Shown one piece after another: positions 1 to 8,596 of a stretch of DNA of 64,000 nucleotides. The first letter of the stretch is position 1, and the number at the start of each line of letters is the position of its first letter. Source of the DNA: JBBECJ01 sp963763325. GTDB taxonomy: Bacteria; Chloroflexota; Chloroflexia; Thermomicrobiales; CFX8. The stretch is from the NCBI GenBank assembly GCA_963763325.1, contig CAVXOL010000001.1, forward strand, positions 186,001 through 250,000, read 5' to 3'. A program made the position numbers and the translations under genes. Under the pieces are notes generated by a model, which was given only the letters and a program-made list of their open reading frames with translations, did not search any database and had not been told where the DNA came from.

Positions 1-1021
1 CTGCGTGGATGTCACCGACAATCGCCTCAAGCACATCGTTAAGCGCGATGATCCCCTGGACTGCCCCGTACTCATCGATCACGAGCGCCTTGTGGTTGCC
101 TGTCTCGCGGAAGCGCTCCATGACCTCAAGGACCGTCATCTGCTCCGGGACGAAGAGCGGCTCGACGATCACTGCCCGCGGGTCGAGCTGCCGGCCAGTG
201 GCAATCTGGTTCCAGAGATCCTTGATCGAAACGATCCCGAGGACGCGGTCAAGGCTCCCCTCGTAGACAGGGAAATGCGTATGGCGACTGGTGCCGACGA
301 TGCACCGGATGTCGTCTGAAGTAGCGTTGCCGTCGATACCGACGATCCATTGCCGTGGCGTCATCAGCGAGCCGACCCGGCGATCGTTGAGCTCGAAGAT
401 GGATCCGACCAGCGCCTGCTCGCGCGGCTCGAACACCCCTGCCATGGCGCCTTCGTTCATGAGGTATGCGATTTCGGCCTCAGTGACAGGCGGCTCATCG
501 CTCGGACGGATACCGAAGAGACGCAGGACGGCCTCGACCGAGATCGTCAGCAGGGCGACGACCGGACCGGCGACGGTCGAGATAGTCCGCATCGGCCGCG
601 CAACAACGGACGCGATCCCCTCCGCGTTCCGCAACGCCAGTCGCTTCGGCACCAGTTCACCGATGACCAGCGAGAGGTAGGTGATCACCAGGACAACCAG
701 GAGAATTCCGAGCGCGTCACTGTAGGCGTCGAGAACCGGCACATTGCTGAGCCAATCGGAAACGGCGGTCGCGACGGTCGCGCCGCCAAACGCACCGGCG
801 AGAATGCCGACCAGCGTGATGCCGATCTGGACGGTCGAGAGGAAGCGTGTCGGCTCCTCGGCCAGATCAATCGCGACTCGTGCTCCGGTGCTTCCCTGAC
901 TGGCTCGCTGCTCCAATCTTGCGCGGCGTGCCGATACAACGGCCAACTCCGACATGGAAAGCACACCGTTGATCAGGATCAGGATGATGACCAGCAGGAT
1001 TTCGATGCCGACGCCAAACAC
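1..1021 (-). CDS. CNNM/HlyC-CorC family transporter, partial
   Basis: Membrane protein of the DUF21-CBS (CNNM, HlyC/CorC) family, usually linked to divalent cation export. Read on the minus strand from a GTG at 1021, it has a hydrophobic N-terminus with the family signature SMSELAVVSARRARLEQRA, further membrane segments (about residues 60-130), then the segment TEAEIAYLMNEGAMAGVFE. A CBS pair follows, with DRRVGSLMTPR and, near the left edge, VIDEYGAVQGI. The gene runs off the window, so the usual C-terminal CorC_HlyC domain is missing from view. The GTG was chosen because a stop codon lies 14 codons upstream and GAGAG lies before it. The family is clear; the transported ion cannot be told. 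Confidence 0.88.
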   Translation of the reverse strand, partial: MFGVGIEILLVIILILINGVLSMSELAVVSARRARLEQRASQGSTGARVAIDLAEEPTRFLSTVQIGITLVGILAGAFGGATVATAVSDWLSNVPVLDAYSDALGILLVVLVITYLSLVIGELVPKRLALRNAEGIASVVARPMRTISTVAGPVVALLTISVEAVLRLFGIRPSDEPPVTEAEIAYLMNEGAMAGVFEPREQALVGSIFELNDRRVGSLMTPRQWIVGIDGNATSDDIRCIVGTSRHTHFPVYEGSLDRVLGIVSIKDLWNQIATGRQLDPRAVIVEPLFVPEQMTVLEVMERFRETGNHKALVIDEYGAVQGIIALNDVLEAIVGDIHA

Positions 1022-1103
1022 TCGACCAGCCTTCTCTCTCGGGGTGGTACGTCACAACTCGTGCCATCCTGCCACCATTCAATGAAGCATGGATGACGAA
1101 TCG

Positions 1104-1601
1104 TCAGGCGATCACAGCAACCACGCCAACAAGCGCCCATGCCAGGTAGACGGAGGCGATGAGGATGATCAGGGCGACGGCGAAGGCTGCCGTCACGATC
1201 AGAATCTGGAGCATCGCCGAGTTGTTCGCCTTACGCTGGGCGCGGACAGTGCGTGCGGAGGGCGGGCGTGGGCTGGCGCGGGCTGGGGTCGTGCGGCCGG
1301 GGGCGTTGCCTGTATAGCGTTGCATCAGCGTGTCGGAGACGATCGTCGTCCGCATCTGGGCGTCATACTCGCGGCGGATGTCGGGCTTCGAGAGGACGGT
1401 GTAGGCCGCGTTGATGAGCTTGGTGCGTTCCTCGGCTTTTGCCCGCTGATCTGGGTCGACGAAGTTGTCGGGATGGGTCAGCCGCATCAGGCCGCGATAG
1501 GCACGAGTGATCTCCTCGGGTGACGCGCCGAGCGGGACATCCAGCACCTGGTAGTAGTTGATCGAGGTATCAAAGCGGGGCCGTGGACGAGACGTGGACA
1601 A
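1104..1601 (-). CDS. J-domain protein with C-terminal membrane anchor
   Basis: A 165-residue protein with a DnaJ-type J domain at about residues 12-78, including the HPD motif (residues 43-45) that stimulates Hsp70 ATPase. The G/F-rich and zinc-finger regions of true DnaJ are absent. A low-complexity linker is followed by one strongly hydrophobic segment near residues 130-160, so it is probably a membrane-anchored co-chaperone recruiting DnaK to the membrane. It is transcribed in the same direction as the SLOG-like gene upstream, but a G-rich repeat and hairpin separate them. The J domain is certain; its partner is unknown. Confidence 0.85.
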   Translation of the reverse strand: MSTSRPRPRFDTSINYYQVLDVPLGASPEEITRAYRGLMRLTHPDNFVDPDQRAKAEERTKLINAAYTVLSKPDIRREYDAQMRTTIVSDTLMQRYTGNAPGRTTPARASPRPPSARTVRAQRKANNSAMLQILIVTAAFAVALIILIASVYLAWALVGVVAVIA

Positions 1602-1710
1602 CGCGACGAGCCCTCATCGAATCGCGCCGGATCGCGCCAGGGGTAACCGGCCCAGGTCAGCGATCGGGCCGCCGGGAAGTGTAGCCTATCGTCGCGTCGT
1701 GGGAGGTTGG

Positions 1711-1750
1711 GAATCGGGAGTTGGGGAGGGTATGCGGCGTTACCCCTCCC
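1711..1750. terminator. G-rich repeat with hairpin
   Basis: TTGGGGAGGGTA (1721-1732) pairs with TACCCCTCCCCC (1741-1752) across an 8-base loop, with one bulge. The left side begins with a GGGAATCGGGAG unit resembling the longer inverted repeats at 48.3 and 58.3 kb. The hairpin overlaps the stop codon of the SLOG-like gene, so it probably terminates that transcript. Confidence 0.45.
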
Positions 1751-2456
1751 CCGCGTCCCGACCGACCAGCACTGGCAACGCCTCGATCGGCTGCTCCGCT
1801 ACACCCGACCTGTTGCGGGCGATCAGGCGCAGGTCGTGGGGGTAGCTGGCAGCGATCCAGAGGACAGGTAGCGAGCAGGCGAGAGCGAGCGCGACGACAT
1901 CGCCGGTGCCGCCACTTCCTCGGGCTTCCGCGCCGTCCCAGATCGCGATCATCACGTCAGCGTGCTCGACGACGTGCTCGCCAGCGGCCATGTAGGCAGC
2001 GTCGGTAACCTCAGGGGTCTCGCGTGAGCCTTGCAGCTCAATGATCTGGCCGGCGTTGCCAAGCAGCGCGTAGAACTCGGAGCGGTTGGCAGCGCCAGCG
2101 AAGTCGGACGCGTAGTCGTCACGCGGGAAAGGCAGGATGCAGTCGAGCAGGTAACCGGCGTTGACCGCCTCGCGAGCGATCAGCCGGTCTGCTCCCTCGG
2201 CCAGCGGCGAGATGACGACGAGTGGAACCGACGGCGCCGTGGACGCGATCTCTGCAAGCGCTTCCCGGATGCGCTGGCGCAGGAGGGCGAGGTCGGCCCC
2301 GGCGAGCCCAGCCGGCCGGTGGCCGGTTACCCCTGCCCGGATTGGGTTGGGATGCGTTATCGTATTGGTACCGTCAGCAGGCTGTGGCCCCGTCAATGCA
2401 GCTTCACTCTCATGTTCGACGCGCAGTGCCGGACGGCCCACGAATCGCTGCGACAT
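1740..2456 (-). CDS. SLOG-like nucleotide-binding protein
   Basis: A 238-residue protein with a Rossmann-like SLOG/DprA-type fold. The first strand and loop read GVTGHRPAGL (from residue 42). The second motif is SPLAEGADRLIAREA, then PFPRDDYASDF, and late in the protein MIAIWDG and GTGDVVALALA. These match SLOG proteins, thought to bind nucleotides or nucleotide-derived signals. The first 40 residues show no recognisable domain. It is divergent from the AAA+ fusion gene, with only 34 bases between start codons and a palindrome in the gap, so the two are likely co-regulated. No membrane segment or effector domain is visible. The fold call is strong; ligand and role are inferred only. Confidence 0.72.
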   Translation of the reverse strand: MSQRFVGRPALRVEHESEAALTGPQPADGTNTITHPNPIRAGVTGHRPAGLAGADLALLRQRIREALAEIASTAPSVPLVVISPLAEGADRLIAREAVNAGYLLDCILPFPRDDYASDFAGAANRSEFYALLGNAGQIIELQGSRETPEVTDAAYMAAGEHVVEHADVMIAIWDGAEARGSGGTGDVVALALACSLPVLWIAASYPHDLRLIARNRSGVAEQPIEALPVLVGRDAGEG

Positions 2457-2461
2457 TGTTG

Positions 2462-2474
2462 CACTATTCTAGTG
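2462..2474. promoter_or_regulatory. palindrome over divergent promoters
   Basis: CACTA-TTC-TAGTG is a perfect 5-base inverted repeat between the two divergent starts. A -10-like TATTCT (plus) and TAGAAT (minus) both fall inside it, so one bound protein could control both genes. The minus-strand ATG lies about 9 bases beyond its -10-like box, which would give a nearly leaderless transcript. Confidence 0.4.
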
Positions 2475-2490
2475 ATTCCAAGGGGTAGAT

Positions 2491-4596
2491 GTGAACGAGC
2501 AAGCGACCTGGAATGATGTCATGGATTCTGCGCGACGTTCCACCCTGGCCAGCATTCTCGTCGCTGGCGATGCGACAGTTGACTGGATGCTGGCAGTCCC
2601 GACCGTCATCGCGCCGATCGCCCTGCACACCAGCTATCAGTGGGAGACGCGTGCGCCGGTCCAGATCGTCGCCCAACCAGGCGGCTCGGCGCTCGTCCAC
2701 GCCGTGCTTGCCGCCTGCGCGGTGCTGGCGCCGGACAGCAACCTCTCAGTCGATGGAGTTGCCGTTCCGGACGTCGCACTGGCCGACCCGGATCGTGACA
2801 TCGTCCCGCGCACCTTCACTGTCTGGCAGCCGTACGCGATCGCACCACAGCGGCGCGATCTAACCTGGCGAATGCATCAGTTCCTCGGTGTTCGGCCAGC
2901 CGCGAGCGGTGTCGGCACGCTCTCAGCAGTCGATGGTACTGCTGAATGTCTCGTCATCGACGACGCCAATCTCGGCTTCCGCGACGATCCGGTCGTCTGG
3001 CCTCGTTGTCTGAACGATACCGAGCCTGTTCCGGCAAACGTCGTCCTCAAGATGACGAGCCCGCTCGGGCAGGGTCGGCTCTGGGACAGATTGCTGGAGC
3101 GGTGCGCCGACGGACTGACGGTCTACGTGTCGGCTGGGGACCTGCGGAAGGAGTTCGCGCCGGTCGGCCAGCCGCTCTCATGGGAACGGACCGCGACCGA
3201 TGTCACGCGGGCTGTCCGCGAGCGGCGCGATCTCGCTTCGGCCCGGCGCGTCGTCGTCTCGCTCGGGCTGAGCGGCGCACTGCTGATCGAGCGAGACGGT
3301 CCAAGCCGGTTGATCTTCGACCCCCTCCATCAGGAGGGTGACTGGGAGGGCGCGCGGCCCGGTACGGCCTCCGGCCTCGGCACCTGCATCGCCGCCGCGC
3401 TGGCGTTGGAAGCGTCACGTTCCGAGACACCCGATTGGCCGCGCGCGGTCCGCTGTGGGCTGGAGGCAGGGAGGGCGCTGCACGAAGGTCGTTTCGTTCG
3501 GCCTGAGAACCCCAGTGACGACGGACTCGCCTTCCCGGCCGCGATGGTGGCGCAGATTCTCTGGAATGGAGGCGACGCATGCTTCCGGACGGTTGACGTG
3601 CCGGAAGGCGAGGAGTGGCACATCTTCGCATCGGCCTTCGCGGAGAGCCACCGAACGCTGGCCGCCAGCATTGTCGTCGAAGGCGATGTCGTTGCCTGCC
3701 AGGATGTCCCAGTCGAGCGAATCGGTGCCTGGTCGTCGATCGACCGGACCGAGATCGAGAGTATGCGCTCGGTCCGCAACATCATTCGCGAGTTCCTGCA
3801 CGAGCGGCGAAGCCGCCCGCTCTCGCTGGCCGTCTTCGGACCGCCAGGGTCGGGCAAATCGTTCGCGATCAAGCAGATGGCGCGCGAGTGGATGGGCAGC
3901 GGGACGCGAATCACCGTCCTCGAGTTCAACCTGTCGCAGTTCGCGTCCCCAGCCGACTTACCGGCCGCCCTCCAGCGTGTCCGCGACTGTGCCGTCGAGG
4001 GGACGCTGCCCCTCGTCTTCTGGGACGAGTTCGACACCAGCCTGGGCGGCCGCGAGCTTGGCTGGCTGGCGCAGTTCCTGGCACCGATGCAGGACGGTGC
4101 ATTCATCGAAGGCGGCATCATTCGTCCAATTGGGCCAGCGATCTTTATCTTCGCCGGTGGCACCCACGCGACGATGTCCAGCTTCAAGGCGCGCGCCGTC
4201 GAGATTCCCGGCGCGAAGGCCACCGACTTCCTCAGCCGGCTGCGCGGTTATGTCGATATCCTCGGCCCGAATCCACGCGACGCCAGCGACCGCACCTTCG
4301 TCCTGCGCCGCGCACTCCTGCTGCGGGCACTCCTGCAACTGCGCGCTCCCGGTCTGCTCAGCGGCAACCGGATCGACATCGACCCTGGCGTCCTGCGCGC
4401 CTTCCTCGATGTGACGACCTACGTCCACGGCGCCCGCTCGATGGAGTCGATCGTTGACATGAGCGCGCTCTCAGGCCGCCTGCGCTACGAGCGCTCTGCC
4501 TTGCCGCCGCGTCATCAACTCGGCCTGCACGTCGACCCGGATGAGTTCCTGGCCCTCGTCCACGCCCAGGACTGGCAACCCGGCGGAGCCTCGTAA
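2491..4596 (+). CDS. sugar-kinase-like/AAA+ ATPase fusion
   Basis: A 701-residue protein. The N-terminal half resembles the PfkB/ribokinase fold: SILVAGDATVDWML at residues 16-29, a PGGSALVHAVLAA segment, and VVVSLGLSGALLIERDG further on, but the usual catalytic GAGD is not intact (PGTASGLG instead). The C-terminal half is an AAA+ ATPase with Walker A GPPGSGKS (about residue 450) and Walker B LPLVFWDEFD (about residue 508), ending in a conserved-looking GARSMESIVDMSALSG stretch. Starts at GTG behind AAGGGG. No membrane segment. I think the kinase-like half is a sensor and the ATPase the switch, working with the divergent SLOG-like protein, but this is inference; the enzyme activity is unknown. 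Confidence 0.7.
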   Translation: MNEQATWNDVMDSARRSTLASILVAGDATVDWMLAVPTVIAPIALHTSYQWETRAPVQIVAQPGGSALVHAVLAACAVLAPDSNLSVDGVAVPDVALADPDRDIVPRTFTVWQPYAIAPQRRDLTWRMHQFLGVRPAASGVGTLSAVDGTAECLVIDDANLGFRDDPVVWPRCLNDTEPVPANVVLKMTSPLGQGRLWDRLLERCADGLTVYVSAGDLRKEFAPVGQPLSWERTATDVTRAVRERRDLASARRVVVSLGLSGALLIERDGPSRLIFDPLHQEGDWEGARPGTASGLGTCIAAALALEASRSETPDWPRAVRCGLEAGRALHEGRFVRPENPSDDGLAFPAAMVAQILWNGGDACFRTVDVPEGEEWHIFASAFAESHRTLAASIVVEGDVVACQDVPVERIGAWSSIDRTEIESMRSVRNIIREFLHERRSRPLSLAVFGPPGSGKSFAIKQMAREWMGSGTRITVLEFNLSQFASPADLPAALQRVRDCAVEGTLPLVFWDEFDTSLGGRELGWLAQFLAPMQDGAFIEGGIIRPIGPAIFIFAGGTHATMSSFKARAVEIPGAKATDFLSRLRGYVDILGPNPRDASDRTFVLRRALLLRALLQLRAPGLLSGNRIDIDPGVLRAFLDVTTYVHGARSMESIVDMSALSGRLRYERSALPPRHQLGLHVDPDEFLALVHAQDWQPGGAS

Positions 4597-4626
4597 CGTC
4601 TCCTCAGGGAGTGGCGAGCGCGGTCG

Positions 4627-7620
4627 TCAGACGGTCAGGTTCCTGACGAATGTCGTCAGCGGGTCATTGCCCTGGACCTCGATTCGCGGGAGCGAGAGTG
4701 GCGCATCATTCACGTGCATCAGGTATGAGCGAGTCGTGAAGCCGAGCGTGATACCGCAAGCGCCGACGATCCGTTCGACCGTCTCGTCACGGTCACCGTA
4801 GGGATACGCGAACGTCTGGACCATCTCGCCGAGCTGTTGCTGGATAACCCTGCGAGATTCGGCTGCTTCGCAGGCGGCTTCGCGCGGCGAGAGACCGGTC
4901 ATCGGCGGATGGCTGACCGAATGCGCGCCAATCGTGACGCCATCGTCCTGCAACGCTCGCAGCGCATCCCAACCAAGTAACGGCAGCTCTTCGCCGTAGC
5001 GGCGATCCCACTCATTGGTCTTGCCGGTCAGGCCGCTGACGACGAACAGGATCGCGCCGAACCCATAGTGCTTCAACAGCGGCCAGGCGTACTCGGCGAA
5101 GTCGACGTAAGCGTCGTCGAATGTCAGCAGCACGCGCTTACCAGGCAGCGGGCGGCGCGACTCGATTGATTGCGTCAACTCATCGACACTGACACCCTGG
5201 TAACCAGCCTCACGCAGGTAGGAGAGCTGCTCTTCGAACGCCTCGGGAGTGACCCGGTATCGTGCGGTGTTCTGCGCGCCGGTCGGCGACACCCGGTGGT
5301 ACATCAGGACCGGCAGATGCCCATTGTGGACGACGGTCTGATCCAGTTGGACGGCCGGTTGATGAATCTGTGGGACCGATCTGGGCGCGACCCGAGGAGG
5401 GGCGAGGCCGGCCTTCCGCGCGACACGGCGCATCGCCTTGACCGCGACGGACGGGCGCTGTGGGCGCTGTCCCGATTCCAGCTGGCTTGTTGTGACGGCC
5501 AGCCCGGCTGCAACAACCCGAGACGGATCGTCCGCTCGACCGGCAAGTGGGATGATCTCCGGCACATACCACCCGTCCGCGTCAGGGAAACCGCCAATGA
5601 CGGTTTCCAGCAGGCCGCTCGTAACCCGCTGAAGGTCGTCAGCGGTTCCGGCTGGAACCAGCGTGAGCCTGCTGATCGAGGTCAACGATGGCGCTGGATC
5701 TCGGCGTGCGTAGACTGGTGGCGCCCCTGCCAGATCGTCGATCCGAACATGCCCAGCAACGAGCGGCAGTTGGATATCGTCGTTGATCTGGCGGACGGGT
5801 TGCCGCCGATCGGCAAGCATGCGGAGTCGCTCTCGCAGTGGTGGACCGTCAAGCGGGCGGCCGATCAACGCCTCACGAACGCAGGCTCGGCTCAGTTCCA
5901 GCCCACCAGCGAGTGAGATCGAAGCACGAACCTGCTGTGAACCCATCTCTCGGCCAGCAAGAGGAACGTCGATCACACCTTGCGCGATCCCCGCAACTGT
6001 CGGAATCACCTGAACCGCTCGATCGGTGACGATCCTCGGCAGGTCACGACTGACCTCGACGGCGACCCACTTCTGGCCGGCCAGGTCGATCGTCTCAGAT
6101 GGGTCCGTATCCGCCAAATCCGGGTCGTAGAAGCGATCTGTCAGCCAGGCAGGGCGATCCCAGAGTTCCTGAAGGAAGACCGTCCAGCCCAGCCGCTCGT
6201 GGAGCGTTGCGAGCAGGTCGGTCGCTTCATCAGCCGGCACCTCAAGCAGGACGGCGTCGCCACGCCGCACCTGCGTGACACAGCCGGTCTGCTGGATCGT
6301 AAGATGCGGGTAGACGGTCTTCCTGAAGAACCCTTCGAGGATCTGCCATGAGAACCGGTCGGCGATGGCGTCCGCCAGCAGATGGCGGCTCACGTCGTGG
6401 GTGAAGACCGGCAGCTCAATGTCACCGATCCGTTCGCCTTCGAGTGTGACTGTCAATAGCAGTCGTTCCACGCCGCACGGCAGGGTGATGTCCTCGATCG
6501 GCGATGTCACCTCGATCGTCGTGGCGTGCGTGTTGCCAATTGTAATGGGCGTTGGGCTGGCGACGGCCTCGAGAATATGGCTCTCCAGGATGCGCATCGT
6601 GCGGGTCACAAGCTTCGGCACGCCGACGCGCGCCTCCAGATCCTCCAGGAACGCTCGGGTCAGTGGCTCGACTTCCGGCCAGATGTTCGGCCAGTCGGTC
6701 GGGACGAGACAGCGCGTCAGGACGACTGCCGCGAAAATGCTGTCGGCGAGATACGACGGATCGATCGCTTCGACGGTTCCATACGGGATATGGTGGAGGA
6801 CGTCTCGAGCGTCGAGGCCCAGCCCGAGCATCTCTCCAGCGACCCAGACGATCACGTAGATCTGCGCCTCGCGCAGGTTGCCGTCCTGTAAGCCCTTCTC
6901 GTGAATCCGGGCCGGGTTTCTGACGCGCAGGTCCTCTGAGAACCCAAGCTCGACGACCCGCAGGCCGTCACTCAGCATCTTCTCGACGTTGCGCGACAAC
7001 GAGAGCGGCCGCATCCGGTAAATGGCCGTCTCACCCTCACAGCGCACCCACGTCGCGCCGAGCCTGGCGACGCGCTGCCAAAGATCCCAGTCCTCACAGG
7101 TCCGCAGCGACGGGTCGAAGGCCCCCGCCTGCATGACGAGATCGCGCCGGACGAGGCATGCGTGAATCGCGAAGAGGGCCGTGTGCGCGAAGCCACTGAA
7201 GAGATCGCCCGTTTCCGGCAGCGGGCTGCTCTTCATCCGGCGATTGTCGGGTGTCATATAGGCCCAGCCGGAGAAGCTGGCGCCCGCATCCGGGTGCTGC
7301 TCGACGGTCGCGACGAGGTTGGCGAGATGCTCCGGCAGGATGATGTCGTCCGAATCGAGGAAGAGCAGCCAGACGCCGCGTGCCTGCGCGAGGCCGGTGT
7401 TCCGCGCGACCGATGCGCCACCGTTCGGTTGTTGGAGGACCCGTATACGTGGATCGTGGGCCGCGATGCCCACAGCGAGCTCGACAGTGGCGTCGCTCGA
7501 CCCATCGTCGACGACGATCGCCTCCCAGCTGCGGTACCTCTGTTGCCGCACCGACTCCAGCGTCTCAGCTAACGTGTGCTCGGCGTTAAAGGCCGGGATG
7601 ATGATCGAAACAAGCGGCAT
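4627..7620 (-). CDS. glycosyltransferase family 2/polysaccharide deacetylase fusion
   Basis: About 997 residues with two enzyme domains. The N-terminus is a GT-A family 2 glycosyltransferase: MPLVSIIIPAFNAEHTL at the start, VVDDGSSDATVEL, then FLDSDD for nucleotide-sugar/metal binding and CEDWDLWQRV near the acceptor site. About 450 residues of unassigned sequence follow. The C-terminus is a NodB-type deacetylase: LPVLMYHRVSP, the metal motif LLTFDDAYVDF, GAHSVSHPPM and YPYGDRDETV. It probably makes and deacetylates a surface glycan; no signal peptide is seen. The reading frame is open to 7845, but the first 75 residues of that longer form do not look like protein, and the ATG at 7620 gives the canonical GT2 start. 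Domains certain, start uncertain. Confidence 0.82.
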   Translation of the reverse strand: MPLVSIIIPAFNAEHTLAETLESVRQQRYRSWEAIVVDDGSSDATVELAVGIAAHDPRIRVLQQPNGGASVARNTGLAQARGVWLLFLDSDDIILPEHLANLVATVEQHPDAGASFSGWAYMTPDNRRMKSSPLPETGDLFSGFAHTALFAIHACLVRRDLVMQAGAFDPSLRTCEDWDLWQRVARLGATWVRCEGETAIYRMRPLSLSRNVEKMLSDGLRVVELGFSEDLRVRNPARIHEKGLQDGNLREAQIYVIVWVAGEMLGLGLDARDVLHHIPYGTVEAIDPSYLADSIFAAVVLTRCLVPTDWPNIWPEVEPLTRAFLEDLEARVGVPKLVTRTMRILESHILEAVASPTPITIGNTHATTIEVTSPIEDITLPCGVERLLLTVTLEGERIGDIELPVFTHDVSRHLLADAIADRFSWQILEGFFRKTVYPHLTIQQTGCVTQVRRGDAVLLEVPADEATDLLATLHERLGWTVFLQELWDRPAWLTDRFYDPDLADTDPSETIDLAGQKWVAVEVSRDLPRIVTDRAVQVIPTVAGIAQGVIDVPLAGREMGSQQVRASISLAGGLELSRACVREALIGRPLDGPPLRERLRMLADRRQPVRQINDDIQLPLVAGHVRIDDLAGAPPVYARRDPAPSLTSISRLTLVPAGTADDLQRVTSGLLETVIGGFPDADGWYVPEIIPLAGRADDPSRVVAAGLAVTTSQLESGQRPQRPSVAVKAMRRVARKAGLAPPRVAPRSVPQIHQPAVQLDQTVVHNGHLPVLMYHRVSPTGAQNTARYRVTPEAFEEQLSYLREAGYQGVSVDELTQSIESRRPLPGKRVLLTFDDAYVDFAEYAWPLLKHYGFGAILFVVSGLTGKTNEWDRRYGEELPLLGWDALRALQDDGVTIGAHSVSHPPMTGLSPREAACEAAESRRVIQQQLGEMVQTFAYPYGDRDETVERIVGACGITLGFTTRSYLMHVNDAPLSLPRIEVQGNDPLTTFVRNLTV

Positions 7621-7914
7621 GGATTCCAGCAGGTTGCCGGTCTGGATGAGACATTCGGTTCGCATGCTGATCGGTAACTCCATGTCCCGGAGCGGCCAAC
7701 GGTTGTGCGCTAACGGGCCGCCCGCTCGATTCGGGTGCTGGCCATCATCATATGCAATATGCAAGGCGGGCACGGATCGCTCTGGAACGATCATTACCCT
7801 GACGCGCCGAGTCGCCGCCAGCACAGCATCGCCAGGGCACGACACAATAAATGCTACGCATGGTGGGCGATGAATCGAAGGGGGCTTTGGTCACATATTT
7901 TGCGAGGAACGAAA
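7621..7914. other. intergenic region upstream of glycosyltransferase
   Basis: About 290 bases, locally richer in A and T (around 7745-7760 and 7890-7920), between the 3' end of pdxT and the chosen start of the glycosyltransferase fusion. I see no convincing gene or RNA here. The open frame that covers most of it is an upstream extension of the fusion gene and is probably untranslated leader. Confidence 0.35.
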
Positions 7915-8521
7915 CTACGGAACCGCGACCGGTAGATTCCGCAACGCCAGCCTGCAGAAGTGCTCGTGGAGTCGGGTGTCGGCGGTCAACTCGGGATGGA
8001 AGGCAGTCGCGAGGATGGCTCCGTTGCTGACGGCAATGACGTTGCCATCACTATCAGTTGCCTCGACGGTTACAGCAGGGCCGACGCGCGAGACGACAGG
8101 CGCGCGGATGAAGACGGCGCGCAGGTTGGGGATGTCGAGATTCGACAAAGCTACGTCTTCCTCGAACGAGAAGAGTTGCGAGCCGTATGCATTGCGCTCG
8201 ACATCGATGTCCAGCAGGCCGAGCAGCGGCTGATCGCGGCCGACCTCACGCGCCAGCAGGATCATCCCGGCACAGGTACCCCAGATCGCGCCGCCGTCGT
8301 TGGCGAAGCGGCGGATGGCATCGTCCAGTCCGTACTTGACCATCAGCTTGCCGATGACGGTGCTCTCGCCGCCAGGGATGATCAGTCCGTCCAGCCCGTC
8401 GAGGTGCTCCGGCAGGCGGACCTGACGTGTCTGGACGCCCAACCGTGCCAGCGCTTGCTCGTGCTCGATGAACGCTCCCTGGAGGGCAAGAACGCCGATC
8501 GTTGGGGTGGCGTGATTCCAT
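7915..8521 (-). CDS. pdxT: pyridoxal 5'-phosphate synthase glutaminase subunit
   Basis: Class I glutamine amidotransferase that supplies ammonia to PdxS for vitamin B6 synthesis. The order of motifs is canonical: IGVLALQGAFIEHE, IPGGESTVIGKL, the catalytic Cys in GTCAGM, and the His-Glu pair in FHPELT near the C-terminus. It lies directly downstream of pdxS. The open frame extends to a GTG at 8574, but AGGAG sits just before an ATG at 8521 that is one base out of frame. Removing one C from the run at 8504-8507 gives MESRHPTIGVLALQ, so I take 8521 as the start and the extra C as a sequence error. Function certain. Confidence 0.93.
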
Positions 8522-8541
8522 CGTGGATCTCCTACGTATGC

Positions 8542-8584
8542 CCCCGCGCAGGAGCGAGGCTGCGGCCGTCGCACCTACGCGGGG
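8542..8584. repeat. short hairpin repeat between pdxS and pdxT
   Basis: CCCCGCG (8542-8548) pairs with CGCGGGG (8578-8584). The interior carries GCAGGAGCGAGGCTGCGGCC, closely similar to GCAGGGCGAGGGCTGCGGCC at 33196-33215 in the malQ 3' region. Two occurrences in one window suggest a small dispersed intergenic repeat. Confidence 0.45.
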
Positions 8585-8596
8585 CGTTGCATGGGG

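Noticed and set aside
1..1096. Long plus-strand open frames over the CNNM gene
   Set aside because: Their translations are rich in Arg, Asp and Gln and match no family; the minus strand gives a clean DUF21/CBS protein.
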